The notes: a model not told the origin generated them from the sequence alone. 13,727 bases of DNA from Acidobacteriota bacterium (GCA_020201365.1 JAIVGV010000291.1:1-13727), one strand, 5' to 3'; numbered from the stretch's first letter, positions 4,797 through 13,220 are shown. Made by a program: numbers and translations.

Positions 4797-5999
4797 ATGA
4801 CGCTGGCGGGGAAAAAGATCGGGCGGGTGTTGAGCCTCGACGCGATGCGCGGCGGGGCGGCGCTCGTCGTCGTCCTCTACCACGCGCTCGGCGTCGCGCC
4901 CCTGACCGCCGCGGGCGGCTGGCAGTGGTGGCTGCCCGTCGTCACAGCCTACCTCGTCCACTTCGGCTACGCGGGCGTCTATCTCTTCTTCGTCATCTCG
5001 GGCTTCTGCATACACCTCCACTGGGCGCGCGGGCGCGCCAACGGGGTCGAAAGCCCGCAAGTCCCCTTCCTCCCGTTCTGGAAGCGGCGCGTCAGACGCC
5101 TCTACCCGCCGTACCTCGCCGCGCTGGTTCTCTACCTCGCGCACTCGGCTTACGTCTCGCACGTCGAGGTGAACGGCGCGTACCTGTGGGACGCGCTGCT
5201 GCACCTCTTGATGATCCACAACCTCGATCCGCGCACGACCTACACGATCAACGGCGCGTTCTGGACGCTCGCCATCGAGGAGCAACTCTACCTCGCCTAC
5301 TTCCTCCTGCTCGCGCTGCGCGTGCGACACGGCTGGGCGCGCACGCTCTTCGTCTGCGCCGCGGCGCGCGTCGGCTGGCTGCTGCTCGGTCGGTCTTTGG
5401 GTTACTTCGCGGGCGTGGAGATTCCCGTGAGCGAGGCGGCGGCGACGAGCTGGATCATCTGGGCGCTCGGCGCGCTCGGCGTCGAGGCGGCGCTCGGCGT
5501 CACGCGGCTCCCCGCGTGGTGCTACAGGCTGCGCTACTCGTTCGCCTCACTTCTGACGGCGATGGGGCTCGCGCTCGGGCTCCCTTACGTCGAGCACCGC
5601 GTCTGGCTGCACGACGCGGGGTGGCTGCTGATGCACCCGGCGTGGGGCGTCGGCTTCTTCGTGCTCGTGAACTACGCGGTGCTGAAGGAACAGGCGTGGC
5701 GTCGCGCCGCTTCGCGCGCGCCTCGGGGCGTGCGCTGGCTCGCGCCCGTCGGGCTCATCTCCTACTCGCTGTACCTCACGCACCTGCTCGTCCTGATGAA
5801 GTGGTACTGGTTCGGCTTCACGCGCCTGCACATCCTCACGGTCACGCTGCTGATTATGACGCCGCTCGCGGTGCTCTTCGCGTGGGGCTACTACCGCCTC
5901 TTCGAGCGCCCGTTCATGACGACGCGCAAGCGCGCCCCTTCGCCCGCGCCGCACGCGCCGCCGGTCGCCGCGCAGCCGGAACTATCTTCGGCGCAGTAA
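4797..5999 (+). CDS. Acyltransferase-3 family (OafA/YrhL-type) integral membrane O-acyltransferase
   Basis: Polytopic membrane acyltransferase of 400 aa that moves acyl groups (commonly acetyl) onto extracytoplasmic sugars or other acceptors. Acyltransferase-3 signatures in order: LSLDAMRGGAAL with the catalytic-type His in VVLYHALG (H29), LFFVISGFCI, the basic loop FWKRRVRRLYPPY (about 94-106), and WTLAIEEQLYL (about 157-166). About ten hydrophobic helices run through to residue 375, and the tail (RKRAPSPAPHAPP) is proline/alanine-rich and cytosolic. There is no C-terminal SGNH domain. ATG at 4797 was chosen; a GTG codon directly before it (4794) is an equal alternative, and the ribosome site is weak. 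No polysaccharide genes are nearby, so the acceptor is unknown. It converges on the hydrolase gene across a palindromic repeat. Confidence 0.9.
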   Translation: MTLAGKKIGRVLSLDAMRGGAALVVVLYHALGVAPLTAAGGWQWWLPVVTAYLVHFGYAGVYLFFVISGFCIHLHWARGRANGVESPQVPFLPFWKRRVRRLYPPYLAALVLYLAHSAYVSHVEVNGAYLWDALLHLLMIHNLDPRTTYTINGAFWTLAIEEQLYLAYFLLLALRVRHGWARTLFVCAAARVGWLLLGRSLGYFAGVEIPVSEAAATSWIIWALGALGVEAALGVTRLPAWCYRLRYSFASLLTAMGLALGLPYVEHRVWLHDAGWLLMHPAWGVGFFVLVNYAVLKEQAWRRAASRAPRGVRWLAPVGLISYSLYLTHLLVLMKWYWFGFTRLHILTVTLLIMTPLAVLFAWGYYRLFERPFMTTRKRAPSPAPHAPPVAAQPELSSAQ

Positions 6000-6036
6000 A
6001 GAACTTCATTTCCAATAAGGCGTGAGGATGTCTAGA

Positions 6037-6180
6037 AAGTCCCGTAGGGACGGAATGTTTATAGCCCGCGCACACACCCTGACCTATGAAGCTCCGTAGG
6101 AGCGACATGTCACCCCTGACGGGGCTTCAAGAAACTATGGATGGCGCGCGGGCTATAAACATTCCGCTCCCACGGAGCTA
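6037..6180. repeat. Nested palindromic intergenic repeat
   Basis: Outer inverted repeat: 6052-6071 and 6146-6165 are perfect 20-bp reverse complements (GGAATGTTTATAGC core plus CCGCGC), extended outward imperfectly by AGTCCCGTAGGGACG (6037-6051) against the complement of 6166-6180. The interior (about 6088-6128) is itself a near-palindrome centred on ACATGT, with GCTCC-GTA-GGAGC on the left and CCCCTGACGGGG-like sequence on the right. It lies between two convergent genes, so it may also serve as a bidirectional terminator. The nested, self-complementary layout suggests a dispersed noncoding repeat. I recall similar motifs in other bacterial genomes but cannot verify this. Confidence 0.85.
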
Positions 6181-6203
6181 AATCTCTCTATGCTCGCGTA
6201 GCC

Positions 6204-8174
6204 TCACCTCTTCAAGATTGGCAGGACGATCTGCGAGGGCGTCGCGGCGGCGTGATAGACGCGCTCGGTCGCCTTCTGGAAGTCCGCGTCGGTGCCGAGC
6301 TTGTAGTTGGGGACGTAGCGCTGCGGGTCGCGCGCGACGAGCGGGAACCACGTTGACTGTATCTGCACCATGATGCGGTGACCGCGCTTGAAGGTGTGCA
6401 GCACGCCGGGCATGACGTAAGCGATCTTCGTCACGGCGTTCGGCGTGAGCGGCGCGGGGCGCTCGAAGCCGTCGCGGAAGCGCGCGGGGAAGGTCTCGCC
6501 GCGCAGGAGCATCTCGTAGCCGCCGGGCTGGAAGACGCAGGCGGCGGAGTCCGCCGGCGGCGTCGCGCCTTCGGGGTACTTGTAGTCGTCCGGGAAAACG
6601 TCTATCAGCTTGACGACGAAATCCGAGTCCGTCCCCGTCGAGGAGACGAAGAGCTGCGGCTTGATGTCGCCCGCGACGGTGACGTCTGAGGTGAGCGGGT
6701 CGGTCTGGTAGGTGAGCACGTCGGGGCGGCGCGAGGCGAAGCGCTGATCTTCGGTCATGAAGTCGCGCGGGTAGTTGAGGGTGATCTTCTGCGTGTAGGG
6801 GACGGGGTTCCAGGGGTCGCTCACGTACTCGTCGGAGGAGTTTGCGCTCGCCGTCGGCTTTTCGAAAGAGAGCTTGCCGTCCGGTTGCAGGTAGAGCGGC
6901 GTGTCGGTCGCCTCGCGCGGCGACGGGCTGAAGTCCGCGAAGCTGCGCCACTCGTTCGCGCCGGTGTCGAAGAGGTTGACCTCTTTGATCTGCGAGATGT
7001 CGCCCTTGTCTTTCAGGAAGTGGTTGAAGAACGGCAGCTCGAAGCGCGAGCGGTAATCCACGCCGGTCTTCGCGCCGAAGTAAGCGGTGCCGAGCCAGTC
7101 GCCGTCCGAGCGCACCCAGCCGCCGTGGAACCAGGGACCCACCACGAGCACGTTGAAGATGCCGGGGTCTTGCCGCTCGACGTGCCGGTAGGTGTTCAGC
7201 GCGCCGAAGAGGTCTTCGTTGTCGTACCAGCCGCCGACGGTCATCACCGCGGCGTGAATGTTCTTGAGCTTCGGCAGGACGTTGCGGTCGTCCCAGAACT
7301 TGTCGTAGTTGGGGTGCGCGAGCATCTCGTCCCAGAACTTGATGCGCGTGCCGAGCTTCTGCTGGTAGTAGTCGCCCGTGTTCTTCAAGCCGCCCATCTG
7401 GAGGAAGAACTTGTAGCCGTCCTCCGTGCCGACGTCGAAGGTTTTGAGGGAGGCGGGGTCGGACGTGGGCGCGGGGCGCGGCTGACCGAAGAAGCCGAAG
7501 AAGGCGTAGTTCTGCGCGAGGATGAACGCGCCGTTGTGGTGCATGTCGTCGCCGTGGAACCAGTCGGAGACGGGCGCCTGCGGCGAGATGGCTTTGACCG
7601 CCGGGTGAGAGTCAATCCCCGCCATCGAGGTGTAGAAGCCGGGGTACGAGATGCCCCAGACGCCGACGCGCCCGTTGTTGTTCGCGACGTTCTTCACCAG
7701 CCACTCGACCGTGTCGTAAGTGTCCGAAGTCTCGTCAATCTGTTTGCCCGTCTTGTTCGCGACGTAGGGGCGCACGTCCTCGAACTCGCCCTCGCTCATC
7801 CAGCGACCGCGCACGTCCTGATAGGCGAAGATGTAGCCCTCGCGCGCGAACAGCTCGTCGGGACCCAGTGAAGTTTTGAACTCGCCCGCGCCGTAGGGCG
7901 CGACGGTGTAGGGCGTGCGGTCGAGCATGATCGGGTACTTCTGCGACCCATCCTTCGGCTCGTAGATCGAGGTGAAGAGCCTGACGCCGTCGCGCATCGG
8001 GATCATCACCTCGCGCTTCGTGTAGTTGTTCTTGATGTAGTCGGCGAGCTCCCGTTGCTGCGGCGTTAACTGCTGCTGCGAAGAAACGGACGCGTGTTGT
8101 TTCGGCGCGACCGACAACAACGCGACTGACAAGACGACGAAGACCGACAGACATAGAAGGCGGCGTGGGCTCAT
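6204..8174 (-). CDS. Secreted CocE/NonD-family (peptidase S15) serine hydrolase
   Basis: Alpha/beta-hydrolase of 656 aa in the X-Pro dipeptidyl-peptidase/CocE/alpha-amino-acid ester hydrolase/glutaryl-7-ACA acylase superfamily. An N-terminal signal (residues 1-23, RRLLCLSVFVVLSVALL) implies export. Catalytic triad by motif: S176 in GISYPG, D318 in GGWYDNED, H350 in GPWFHGG; oxyanion-type Tyr in FAYQDVRGRW (Y118). The conserved HGDDMHHNGAF segment (207-217) belongs to the cap region. The C-terminal half (about 390-655) is the beta-sandwich S15 C-domain (TDTPLYLQPDG, RRPDVLTYQTDPL, VMPGVLHTFKRGHRIMVQIQSTWFP). The acidic S+3 residue of true alpha-amino-acid ester hydrolases is glycine here, arguing against that subclass. 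Substrate (peptide, ester or beta-lactam side chain) is unresolved. ATG 8174 is preceded by a G-rich ribosome site. Confidence 0.92.
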   Translation of the reverse strand: MSPRRLLCLSVFVVLSVALLSVAPKQHASVSSQQQLTPQQRELADYIKNNYTKREVMIPMRDGVRLFTSIYEPKDGSQKYPIMLDRTPYTVAPYGAGEFKTSLGPDELFAREGYIFAYQDVRGRWMSEGEFEDVRPYVANKTGKQIDETSDTYDTVEWLVKNVANNNGRVGVWGISYPGFYTSMAGIDSHPAVKAISPQAPVSDWFHGDDMHHNGAFILAQNYAFFGFFGQPRPAPTSDPASLKTFDVGTEDGYKFFLQMGGLKNTGDYYQQKLGTRIKFWDEMLAHPNYDKFWDDRNVLPKLKNIHAAVMTVGGWYDNEDLFGALNTYRHVERQDPGIFNVLVVGPWFHGGWVRSDGDWLGTAYFGAKTGVDYRSRFELPFFNHFLKDKGDISQIKEVNLFDTGANEWRSFADFSPSPREATDTPLYLQPDGKLSFEKPTASANSSDEYVSDPWNPVPYTQKITLNYPRDFMTEDQRFASRRPDVLTYQTDPLTSDVTVAGDIKPQLFVSSTGTDSDFVVKLIDVFPDDYKYPEGATPPADSAACVFQPGGYEMLLRGETFPARFRDGFERPAPLTPNAVTKIAYVMPGVLHTFKRGHRIMVQIQSTWFPLVARDPQRYVPNYKLGTDADFQKATERVYHAAATPSQIVLPILKR

Positions 8175-8177
8175 CAG

Positions 8178-8209
8178 ATTTCCCCCCGAAGTGGTGTGGG
8201 GAAATTATG
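8178..8209 (-). promoter_or_regulatory. Promoter/palindrome at the hydrolase start
   Basis: On the minus strand CATAAT (8204-8209, 5/6 to the -10 consensus) predicts a roughly 22-nt leader. Overlapping it, 8198-8205 and 8178-8185 are perfect 8-bp reverse complements (ATTTCCCC/GGGGAAAT) with a 12-nt spacer, and the second arm contains the G-rich ribosome site. It could be an operator, or a structure masking the ribosome site if transcription starts further upstream. Confidence 0.35.
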
Positions 8210-8241
8210 GCTGGAAACTTCGGCGAAGTCGAATAGAAGTG

Positions 8242-8281
8242 CGAAAGGCTCGGACATTCTTCCGAACGTCCGAGCCTTTCG
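8242..8281 (-). terminator. Hairpin terminator of the TPR gene
   Basis: Perfect 14-bp stem, 8242-8255 with 8268-8281 (CGAAAGGCTCGGAC), and a 12-nt loop that can add TTC/GAA pairs. It lies about 60 bp past the stop of the TPR gene and before the hydrolase start, both minus strand, so the two are probably separate transcripts. It has the same GAAAG...CTTTC base as the hairpin after the RRM gene and no downstream U-tract. Confidence 0.75.
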
Positions 8282-8342
8282 TTGAATCGCGGCGGGGAGG
8301 CTAATCGGCTGCGTGCCTGAAGCCGCGGCGCGCCGAACCCGC

Positions 8343-9812
8343 TCACCTGTCGTTCGTGCCCGCGTTGGTCTGTCGCATCGGCACGGGGAGCCTGCCGTCG
8401 GCTCCGCTGGTCAGCGCGACGAAGGTGCGGTCGTCGCGGATCGAGTCGAACACGGCGTCAACGCGCGCCTCCATCATCTCTTTCGCGCGCACCGACTGGT
8501 AGCGCTCGTACCGGAAGAAGTGGCGGCGCAAGAGCGCGAGCGCTTCGTCGCGCCGCCCGGCTTGCGCGTAGATCGCGGCGAGGTTGTAGGAGGCTGGGAG
8601 AAGCTGACGGTTGGCGCGGGCGATCTTCAGAGCCTCGTCCTTGCGCCCGCTCGCAGCCAGGAAGACGGCGGCGAAGACGCGGTTGAAGGAGTCCTTCGGA
8701 TCGAGGTCGAGCCCCTTCTTGACGTACATCGCCGTTTTCTCCGCGTCGCCTTCCGAGTTCCAATAGACGGCGAGGTTGCGGTAGGCGAGCGCGAGCGGGA
8801 ACTCTGCGACCGACTGCTCCATTAAAGCCAAGCCTTTCTTGAACTCGCCCTCGTGAATGGTCATCTTGCCCAAGCCGTGCAGGGCGACGGCGCGCGAGAG
8901 CGGGTCGGCGGGCATCGAGAGGAGCGTGTCGAAGGCGGCGCGCGCCTTCTCCCACTCGCCGGTCTGGTGTCGGTAGAGTTCGCCGAGGAAACGCAGCGGC
9001 ACGGGATCGGCAGGATCAATCCTGTGCGCGAGCGAGTAGAGCCGCCCGGCTTCGACGTATCGCCCGGCCATCTCGGCGCGCAAGCCCTCGCGCATCGTAC
9101 TGATGATGCGCGCGCCGACGCGGCGGTCGAAGCTCGGCGCGGGGAAAGTCTCGGGCGACGCGGCGGCGATGCCTTTGACGCCGAGCTTCTTCAGCTCGCC
9201 CGTCGCCTCCTTCGCCTTCTTCGGGAACATGCACTTCTCGTCGGCGACGGCGCTCAGGAGCTTGATCGCGCCCTCGCTGTCGCCCGTCTTCGCCTTGTCC
9301 TTGCCGTCCTTCAAATTCTGATCGACGGCGTCCTCGCGCTTCTTCATCTCGGTCTCGACGAGCTTCTCGACCTGCGCGACTTTGAGCATGCCGTTCGTGT
9401 TCTCGAGCTTGCCGAGCGCCTTGCCGTCGTAAGTCGCCAGCACCGCCACGGGCGGCTTCGAGTCGCCGACGAGCTGCCGCGCCGCGGGCGTCTTGACGTC
9501 CGCCACAGCCATCGAGACGCACTGCGCCGCGTAGAGCGTCAGCGCGCGCGACTCGCGCAGGGAGGAGCGCTGCACCTCGTCGTTCGACGCGGGGAACCAG
9601 TAGAGCACGAGCCCCGCGCTCGGCGGCGGGTCTTGCGGCGCGATGACGCGCCACGGCACGCGATAGACGACGGCGTCGTTCGTGTTGTTGCTGCTGTTCA
9701 TGCCGCCGACGCCCCCGCCCCCGCCCCCGCCGCAGGTGGCGAGCGCGGGCGAGACCGCGAAGCCGACGACTAGAAGGAGGGCGAGGAGGCGCGACTCGGG
9801 GGTGTTTCTCAT
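8343..9812 (-). CDS. Exported TPR protein with N-terminal thioredoxin-like region
   Basis: 489 aa, no named family. Signal peptide at 1-26 (LLALLLVVGFAV-SPALA) followed by C27 and seven glycines. A Cys followed by a Gly linker looks like a lipoprotein, but the lipobox LATC has Thr at -1, which is uncommon, so signal-peptidase-I cleavage after ALA is the alternative. Residues 65-160 have a thioredoxin-fold feel (LVLYWFPAS, LTLYAAQCVSMAVADV, PPVAVLATYDGKALGKL) without any CxxC, so no redox activity is expected. Residues 240-440 hold about five TPR units (for example AGRYVEAGRLYSLAHRIDP, GRKDEALKIARANRQLLP, YNLAAIYAQAGRRDEALALL). A scaffold or assembly role in the periplasm or membrane is plausible. 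The ATG has no Shine-Dalgarno; TATACT lies 8 nt upstream. Confidence 0.82.
   Translation of the reverse strand: MRNTPESRLLALLLVVGFAVSPALATCGGGGGGGVGGMNSSNNTNDAVVYRVPWRVIAPQDPPPSAGLVLYWFPASNDEVQRSSLRESRALTLYAAQCVSMAVADVKTPAARQLVGDSKPPVAVLATYDGKALGKLENTNGMLKVAQVEKLVETEMKKREDAVDQNLKDGKDKAKTGDSEGAIKLLSAVADEKCMFPKKAKEATGELKKLGVKGIAAASPETFPAPSFDRRVGARIISTMREGLRAEMAGRYVEAGRLYSLAHRIDPADPVPLRFLGELYRHQTGEWEKARAAFDTLLSMPADPLSRAVALHGLGKMTIHEGEFKKGLALMEQSVAEFPLALAYRNLAVYWNSEGDAEKTAMYVKKGLDLDPKDSFNRVFAAVFLAASGRKDEALKIARANRQLLPASYNLAAIYAQAGRRDEALALLRRHFFRYERYQSVRAKEMMEARVDAVFDSIRDDRTFVALTSGADGRLPVPMRQTNAGTNDR
9711..9731 (-). repeat. GGCGGG hexanucleotide tract encoding poly-Gly
   Basis: Three and a half copies of GGC-GGG on the minus strand encode seven glycines directly after C27 of the TPR protein. 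Slippage by one unit (6 bp) would change linker length but not frame. Confidence 0.85.
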
Positions 9813-9820
9813 GGCGCGTG

Positions 9821-9851
9821 AGTATAGCAGAGCGAACGCGCCCCGTGTCGA
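9821..9851 (-). promoter_or_regulatory. Promoter of the TPR gene, extended -10
   Basis: Minus strand: TGC-TATACT, an extended -10 with the hexamer at 9821-9826 (5/6), 8 nt before the ATG at 9812. A TCGACA -35-like hexamer (9846-9851, 5/6) sits at a long 19-bp spacing, which the TG extension would compensate. There is no Shine-Dalgarno between it and the ATG, so the mRNA is probably leaderless. Confidence 0.5.
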
Positions 9852-10108
9852 GTCCTCCCGCGCCCCCGCCGCGATCCCATCGTCTCGCGCGCGCGCGGCA
9901 CGCGTGCGCGCCTCGCGGAACCTACGAGCGTTGGTAGTAGTTTCCCGCGCGGGCTAATCTCTTACCTTCCGAAAGCCCCTCCCCCCGCGAGCCGCGGTCT
10001 GCCCCGGCGCGGAAGGCGTGCGCTTCGGTCACCCGACACAACCCTTTGCCGAAAGAGCCGACGCGATCCGTGCGCGGCTGGAACTTGAGCCCCGCGAAAA
10101 CTAAGACG
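9852..10108. other. Divergent intergenic region between TPR and TonB-receptor genes
   Basis: About 260 bp without a credible gene. It contains a very GC-rich stretch with the perfect palindrome GCACGCGTGC (9898-9907) and an A/T-richer patch around TTGGTAGTAGTTT (about 9931-9943) that might hold the receptor promoter, but no hexamer pair is convincing. No Fur-box-like sequence is recognisable by eye. Confidence 0.4.
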
Positions 10109-13100
10109 ATGCGCCGATCAATTCCCATCACCCCGCGCGCGCGCCCCGGTGCCGCGCCCGGCAGAAACTTCCGCCGCGCCGCGCGCGCTCTGGCCCGCGC
10201 CGCCGCGCTCGCCGCGCTCGCCGCCGTGCCGACGCCCGCGCAGTCGCCGAACACGGCGTCGCTCGTCGTCGTCGCGTTGGATCAGCACGGCGCGGTCGTG
10301 CCGGGCGCGAGGGTCTCCGTGGTGAACGACGCGACGGGCGGCTCGCGCGACGCCGTGACGGGGAGCGAGGGGGGCGTGACCGTCCCGGCGCTGTCGCTCA
10401 CCGGGACTTACACGATCTCCGTGTCGAAGGAAGGTTTCGGCAAGGAGGAGCGCCGCGGCGTCGCTCTGCGCGCGGGCGAGACCGCGACGGTGAGGGTCAC
10501 GCTGCTGCCCGGCGCGCAGGAGGCGCAGGTCACGATCTACGGCACGGTCGAGGGCGTGCGCGCAGACCCGCAGATCGGCAAGGGGCTTGAGAGCGAACAG
10601 ATCAACGAGACGCCGATCCCCGGTCGCAAGGTCTCCGCGCTGCCGCTCCTCAATTCCGCCTTCCGCCCCGCCAAGGGCACGGGCGATCTCTTCGTCAACC
10701 AGATTTACGTCGTGACGGGCGCGGGCGGGCGGCGCGAGGCGACCTACGCGCTCGACGGCGCGAGCGACGACGAGGCTTGGGGGCGGCAGACCGCGCTCAT
10801 CACCGTCCCCGTGGGCTCCGTGCAGGAGATGAACGTGCTCTCCAACTCCTTCTCCTCGGAGTTCGGCTGGACTGCCGGTGCCGCCGTCAACATCGTCACC
10901 AAGTCGGGCACGAACAACCTCCACGGTGAGGGGCTCTACATGAGCCGCCCCGGCGGCTGGCAGGCGAAGGCGTTCGGCACACGCCACTTCTGCCCGTCGT
11001 CGGTGGCGACCTGCGCGACGCCGACGACGCTCGCCGCCGTCAACGCGGCGGACACGCCCGACAAGCTCAACCAGTTCTCCGGCTCCATCGGCGGACCCAT
11101 CGTCAAAGACAAGACTTTCTTCTTCGTCACGGACGACTACACGCGCCAAGACAGGACGACCTTCCTCTCGCCGTCGCTCCCCCCGTTCGTGCTCCCGCCG
11201 GACGGCGACCTCGCCTACACGGGCTTCTACCGCCAGGAGCTGCTCGACGCGCGCGTCGATCACAAGCTCACGTCGGCGCAGAACCTGATGGCGCGCTTCA
11301 ACCTTGATCGGTTCTTCGACACGAACCCGCAGGACACCGTCGGCGGGGCGTCCGCGCCGAGCACGGGGCGCAAGTACTCGCGCCACGGCTGGTCGGCGCA
11401 GGCGAACCACACCTGGGTCATCGAATCCGACATGCTCAACGAGGCGCGCTTCAGCTTCCTCGACGGCGATCCCGTCACGCGCTGGGAGCCGTTCACGCCC
11501 TCGACCGTTTACGCGCGCGCCGGCGACGTCCCCTTCACCATCGGGCAGTCGCGCGCGGCCGATCTGTTCAGCCGCCAAGGTCAGTTCTCCGACACGCTCA
11601 CGTGGACGCGCGGGCGCCACGACCTGCGCTTCGGCGGGAGCCTCGCGCGCCACACTTCGGGCGGCTTCGGCAACGAGTTCGGGACGGCGCTCCTCGGCAC
11701 GTTCACCTTCAGGAACACGACGACCGCGCCGTTCAGCCAGCTCACCCTCGCCGACGTGCAGAACTACTCGCAGCCGATCAGCTTCGGCATCTCCGACTAC
11801 CGCCTGACGCAGTGGCTCGTCGGCGCCTTCGTGCAGGACAACTGGCGCGTGCGCCCCGACCTCACGCTCAACCTCGGCTTGCGCTACGACCGGCAGTCGC
11901 TGACAAACGCCGACCGCAACTTCGCGCCGCGCGTCGGCTTCGGCTGGAACCCCGGCGGCGACGCGCACACGGCGGTGCGCGGCGGCTACGCGATGTACTA
12001 CACGCAGATTCGCTCGAACGTCTATGCCGCCGCCCTCACCGGGGGCTTGGGAGGGCTCGCGACTTACACCGCCAGCCCCGGCGATGTCGGCTTCCCGACC
12101 TGCCTGACGTGCGCCCCGGTCAACGTCGATCCGCGGACTCTTCCGGCGAGGCAACTCCCCGCGCGCGACATCACGATCCTGCCCGGTCGCCGCCCCTTCT
12201 ACGAGCGGCAGTTCGCGCAGTTCGGTCTGAACTTCGACCTGCTGCCCCGTTACCCCGACAGTCTCTCGAACCCGCGCAGCCAGGTCTTCACCTTCGGCGC
12301 GGAGCACGAGTTCGGTCGCGGCTTCTTCCTCTCGTCCGACTACGTGCACCAGCACTGGACGGGCATCGACCGCACGATTGATCTCAACGCGCCTTCGGAG
12401 TTCGACCGCAACGCGCCCGGACAAACCCGCACCGTGGCGCAGGCGAACAACACGCGCCCGATCCTGCCCGCGAACGGCGGCGTCCGACAGGTGAATGTTC
12501 TGATGAACCTCGGCGTCGCGGACTACGACGGCTTGCAGACGCAGTTCAGCTACCGCGGCAGCCGCCGTGTGTTCGCTTCGGCGAGCTACACGCTCTCGAA
12601 GGCGACGAACACGACCGAGCCGGACGGCAACGGCGTTGGGCCCAACCAGAGCGTCATCACGCGGCTCGGCGAGGACGAGCGCGGACCGAGCCTGCTCGAC
12701 CAGCGCCACCGCGCCGTCGTGACGTTCCTCTACCACTTCCCGCTCAACCTCACGGCGGGCACGCTCTCGCAGTTCGCGACCGCGCGCCCGTTCAACGCGA
12801 CGACCGGCATAGACAACAACGGCGACGGCTTGAACAACGACCGCCCTGTGATTAACGGCTTCGTCGTCCCCAAGTCGTTCTTCCGCAGCACGCCGGTCTC
12901 CGACGTCTCGCTCTTCGTCGAGGATCGCATCAAGACCTCCGAGCGCACGGCGCTGCTGCTCCGTCTCGAAGGCTTCAACGTCTTCAACCACCTGAACGTC
13001 CTCGGTCGGGGTCAGACGATCTACGGCGACGCCGCCGCGCCGGGCACGACCTTCGGCCAGCTCGTCGCCGTCGGCGCGGCGTCGCACGCCATCCCCGCGC

Positions 13101-13156
13101 TCGCCAACGTTGACCCGCCGCGCACGTTCCAACTGCAAGTGCGGTTCATCTTCTGA
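10109..13156 (+). CDS. Oar-like TonB-dependent outer-membrane receptor
   Basis: Outer-membrane beta-barrel transporter of 1015 aa. From ATG 10109: an unusually long Arg-rich n-region and hydrophobic core (ARAAALAALAAV, to about 40), cleavage near TPAQS (about 42-46); a carboxypeptidase-regulatory-like domain at about 50-135 (VVPGARVSVVND, TYTISVSKEGF, VRVTLLPGAQ); plug domain about 150-275 (YALDGASDDEAWG, SSEFGWTAGAAVNIVTKSGTN); then the barrel, with TonB-receptor phrases such as GGPIVKDKTFFFVT, NWRVRPDLTLNLGLRYDRQS, ASYTLSKATN and GFNVFNH. It ends RTFQLQVRFIF, whose C-terminal aromatic is the BAM insertion signal. Surface loops carry CPSSVATC and CLTC pairs. An in-frame TTG at 10046 would add 21 unlikely residues. 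Acidobacteria and Bacteroidota encode many such receptors; the substrate is unknown, though the next gene is a heme-binding protein. Confidence 0.95.
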   Translation: MRRSIPITPRARPGAAPGRNFRRAARALARAAALAALAAVPTPAQSPNTASLVVVALDQHGAVVPGARVSVVNDATGGSRDAVTGSEGGVTVPALSLTGTYTISVSKEGFGKEERRGVALRAGETATVRVTLLPGAQEAQVTIYGTVEGVRADPQIGKGLESEQINETPIPGRKVSALPLLNSAFRPAKGTGDLFVNQIYVVTGAGGRREATYALDGASDDEAWGRQTALITVPVGSVQEMNVLSNSFSSEFGWTAGAAVNIVTKSGTNNLHGEGLYMSRPGGWQAKAFGTRHFCPSSVATCATPTTLAAVNAADTPDKLNQFSGSIGGPIVKDKTFFFVTDDYTRQDRTTFLSPSLPPFVLPPDGDLAYTGFYRQELLDARVDHKLTSAQNLMARFNLDRFFDTNPQDTVGGASAPSTGRKYSRHGWSAQANHTWVIESDMLNEARFSFLDGDPVTRWEPFTPSTVYARAGDVPFTIGQSRAADLFSRQGQFSDTLTWTRGRHDLRFGGSLARHTSGGFGNEFGTALLGTFTFRNTTTAPFSQLTLADVQNYSQPISFGISDYRLTQWLVGAFVQDNWRVRPDLTLNLGLRYDRQSLTNADRNFAPRVGFGWNPGGDAHTAVRGGYAMYYTQIRSNVYAAALTGGLGGLATYTASPGDVGFPTCLTCAPVNVDPRTLPARQLPARDITILPGRRPFYERQFAQFGLNFDLLPRYPDSLSNPRSQVFTFGAEHEFGRGFFLSSDYVHQHWTGIDRTIDLNAPSEFDRNAPGQTRTVAQANNTRPILPANGGVRQVNVLMNLGVADYDGLQTQFSYRGSRRVFASASYTLSKATNTTEPDGNGVGPNQSVITRLGEDERGPSLLDQRHRAVVTFLYHFPLNLTAGTLSQFATARPFNATTGIDNNGDGLNNDRPVINGFVVPKSFFRSTPVSDVSLFVEDRIKTSERTALLLRLEGFNVFNHLNVLGRGQTIYGDAAAPGTTFGQLVAVGAASHAIPALANVDPPRTFQLQVRFIF

Positions 13157-13220
13157 GCAGATACGACGAAGGGGAAGGCGTCGAGTGGTAGCCGGTTCTT
13201 GAATCAGGAAGGAAGGAGCG

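Noticed and set aside
10046..10108. TTG at 10046 as start of the TonB receptor
   Set aside because: It would place 21 extra polar residues before an already long signal-peptide n-region. ATG 10109 is the better start, though its ribosome site is also weak.
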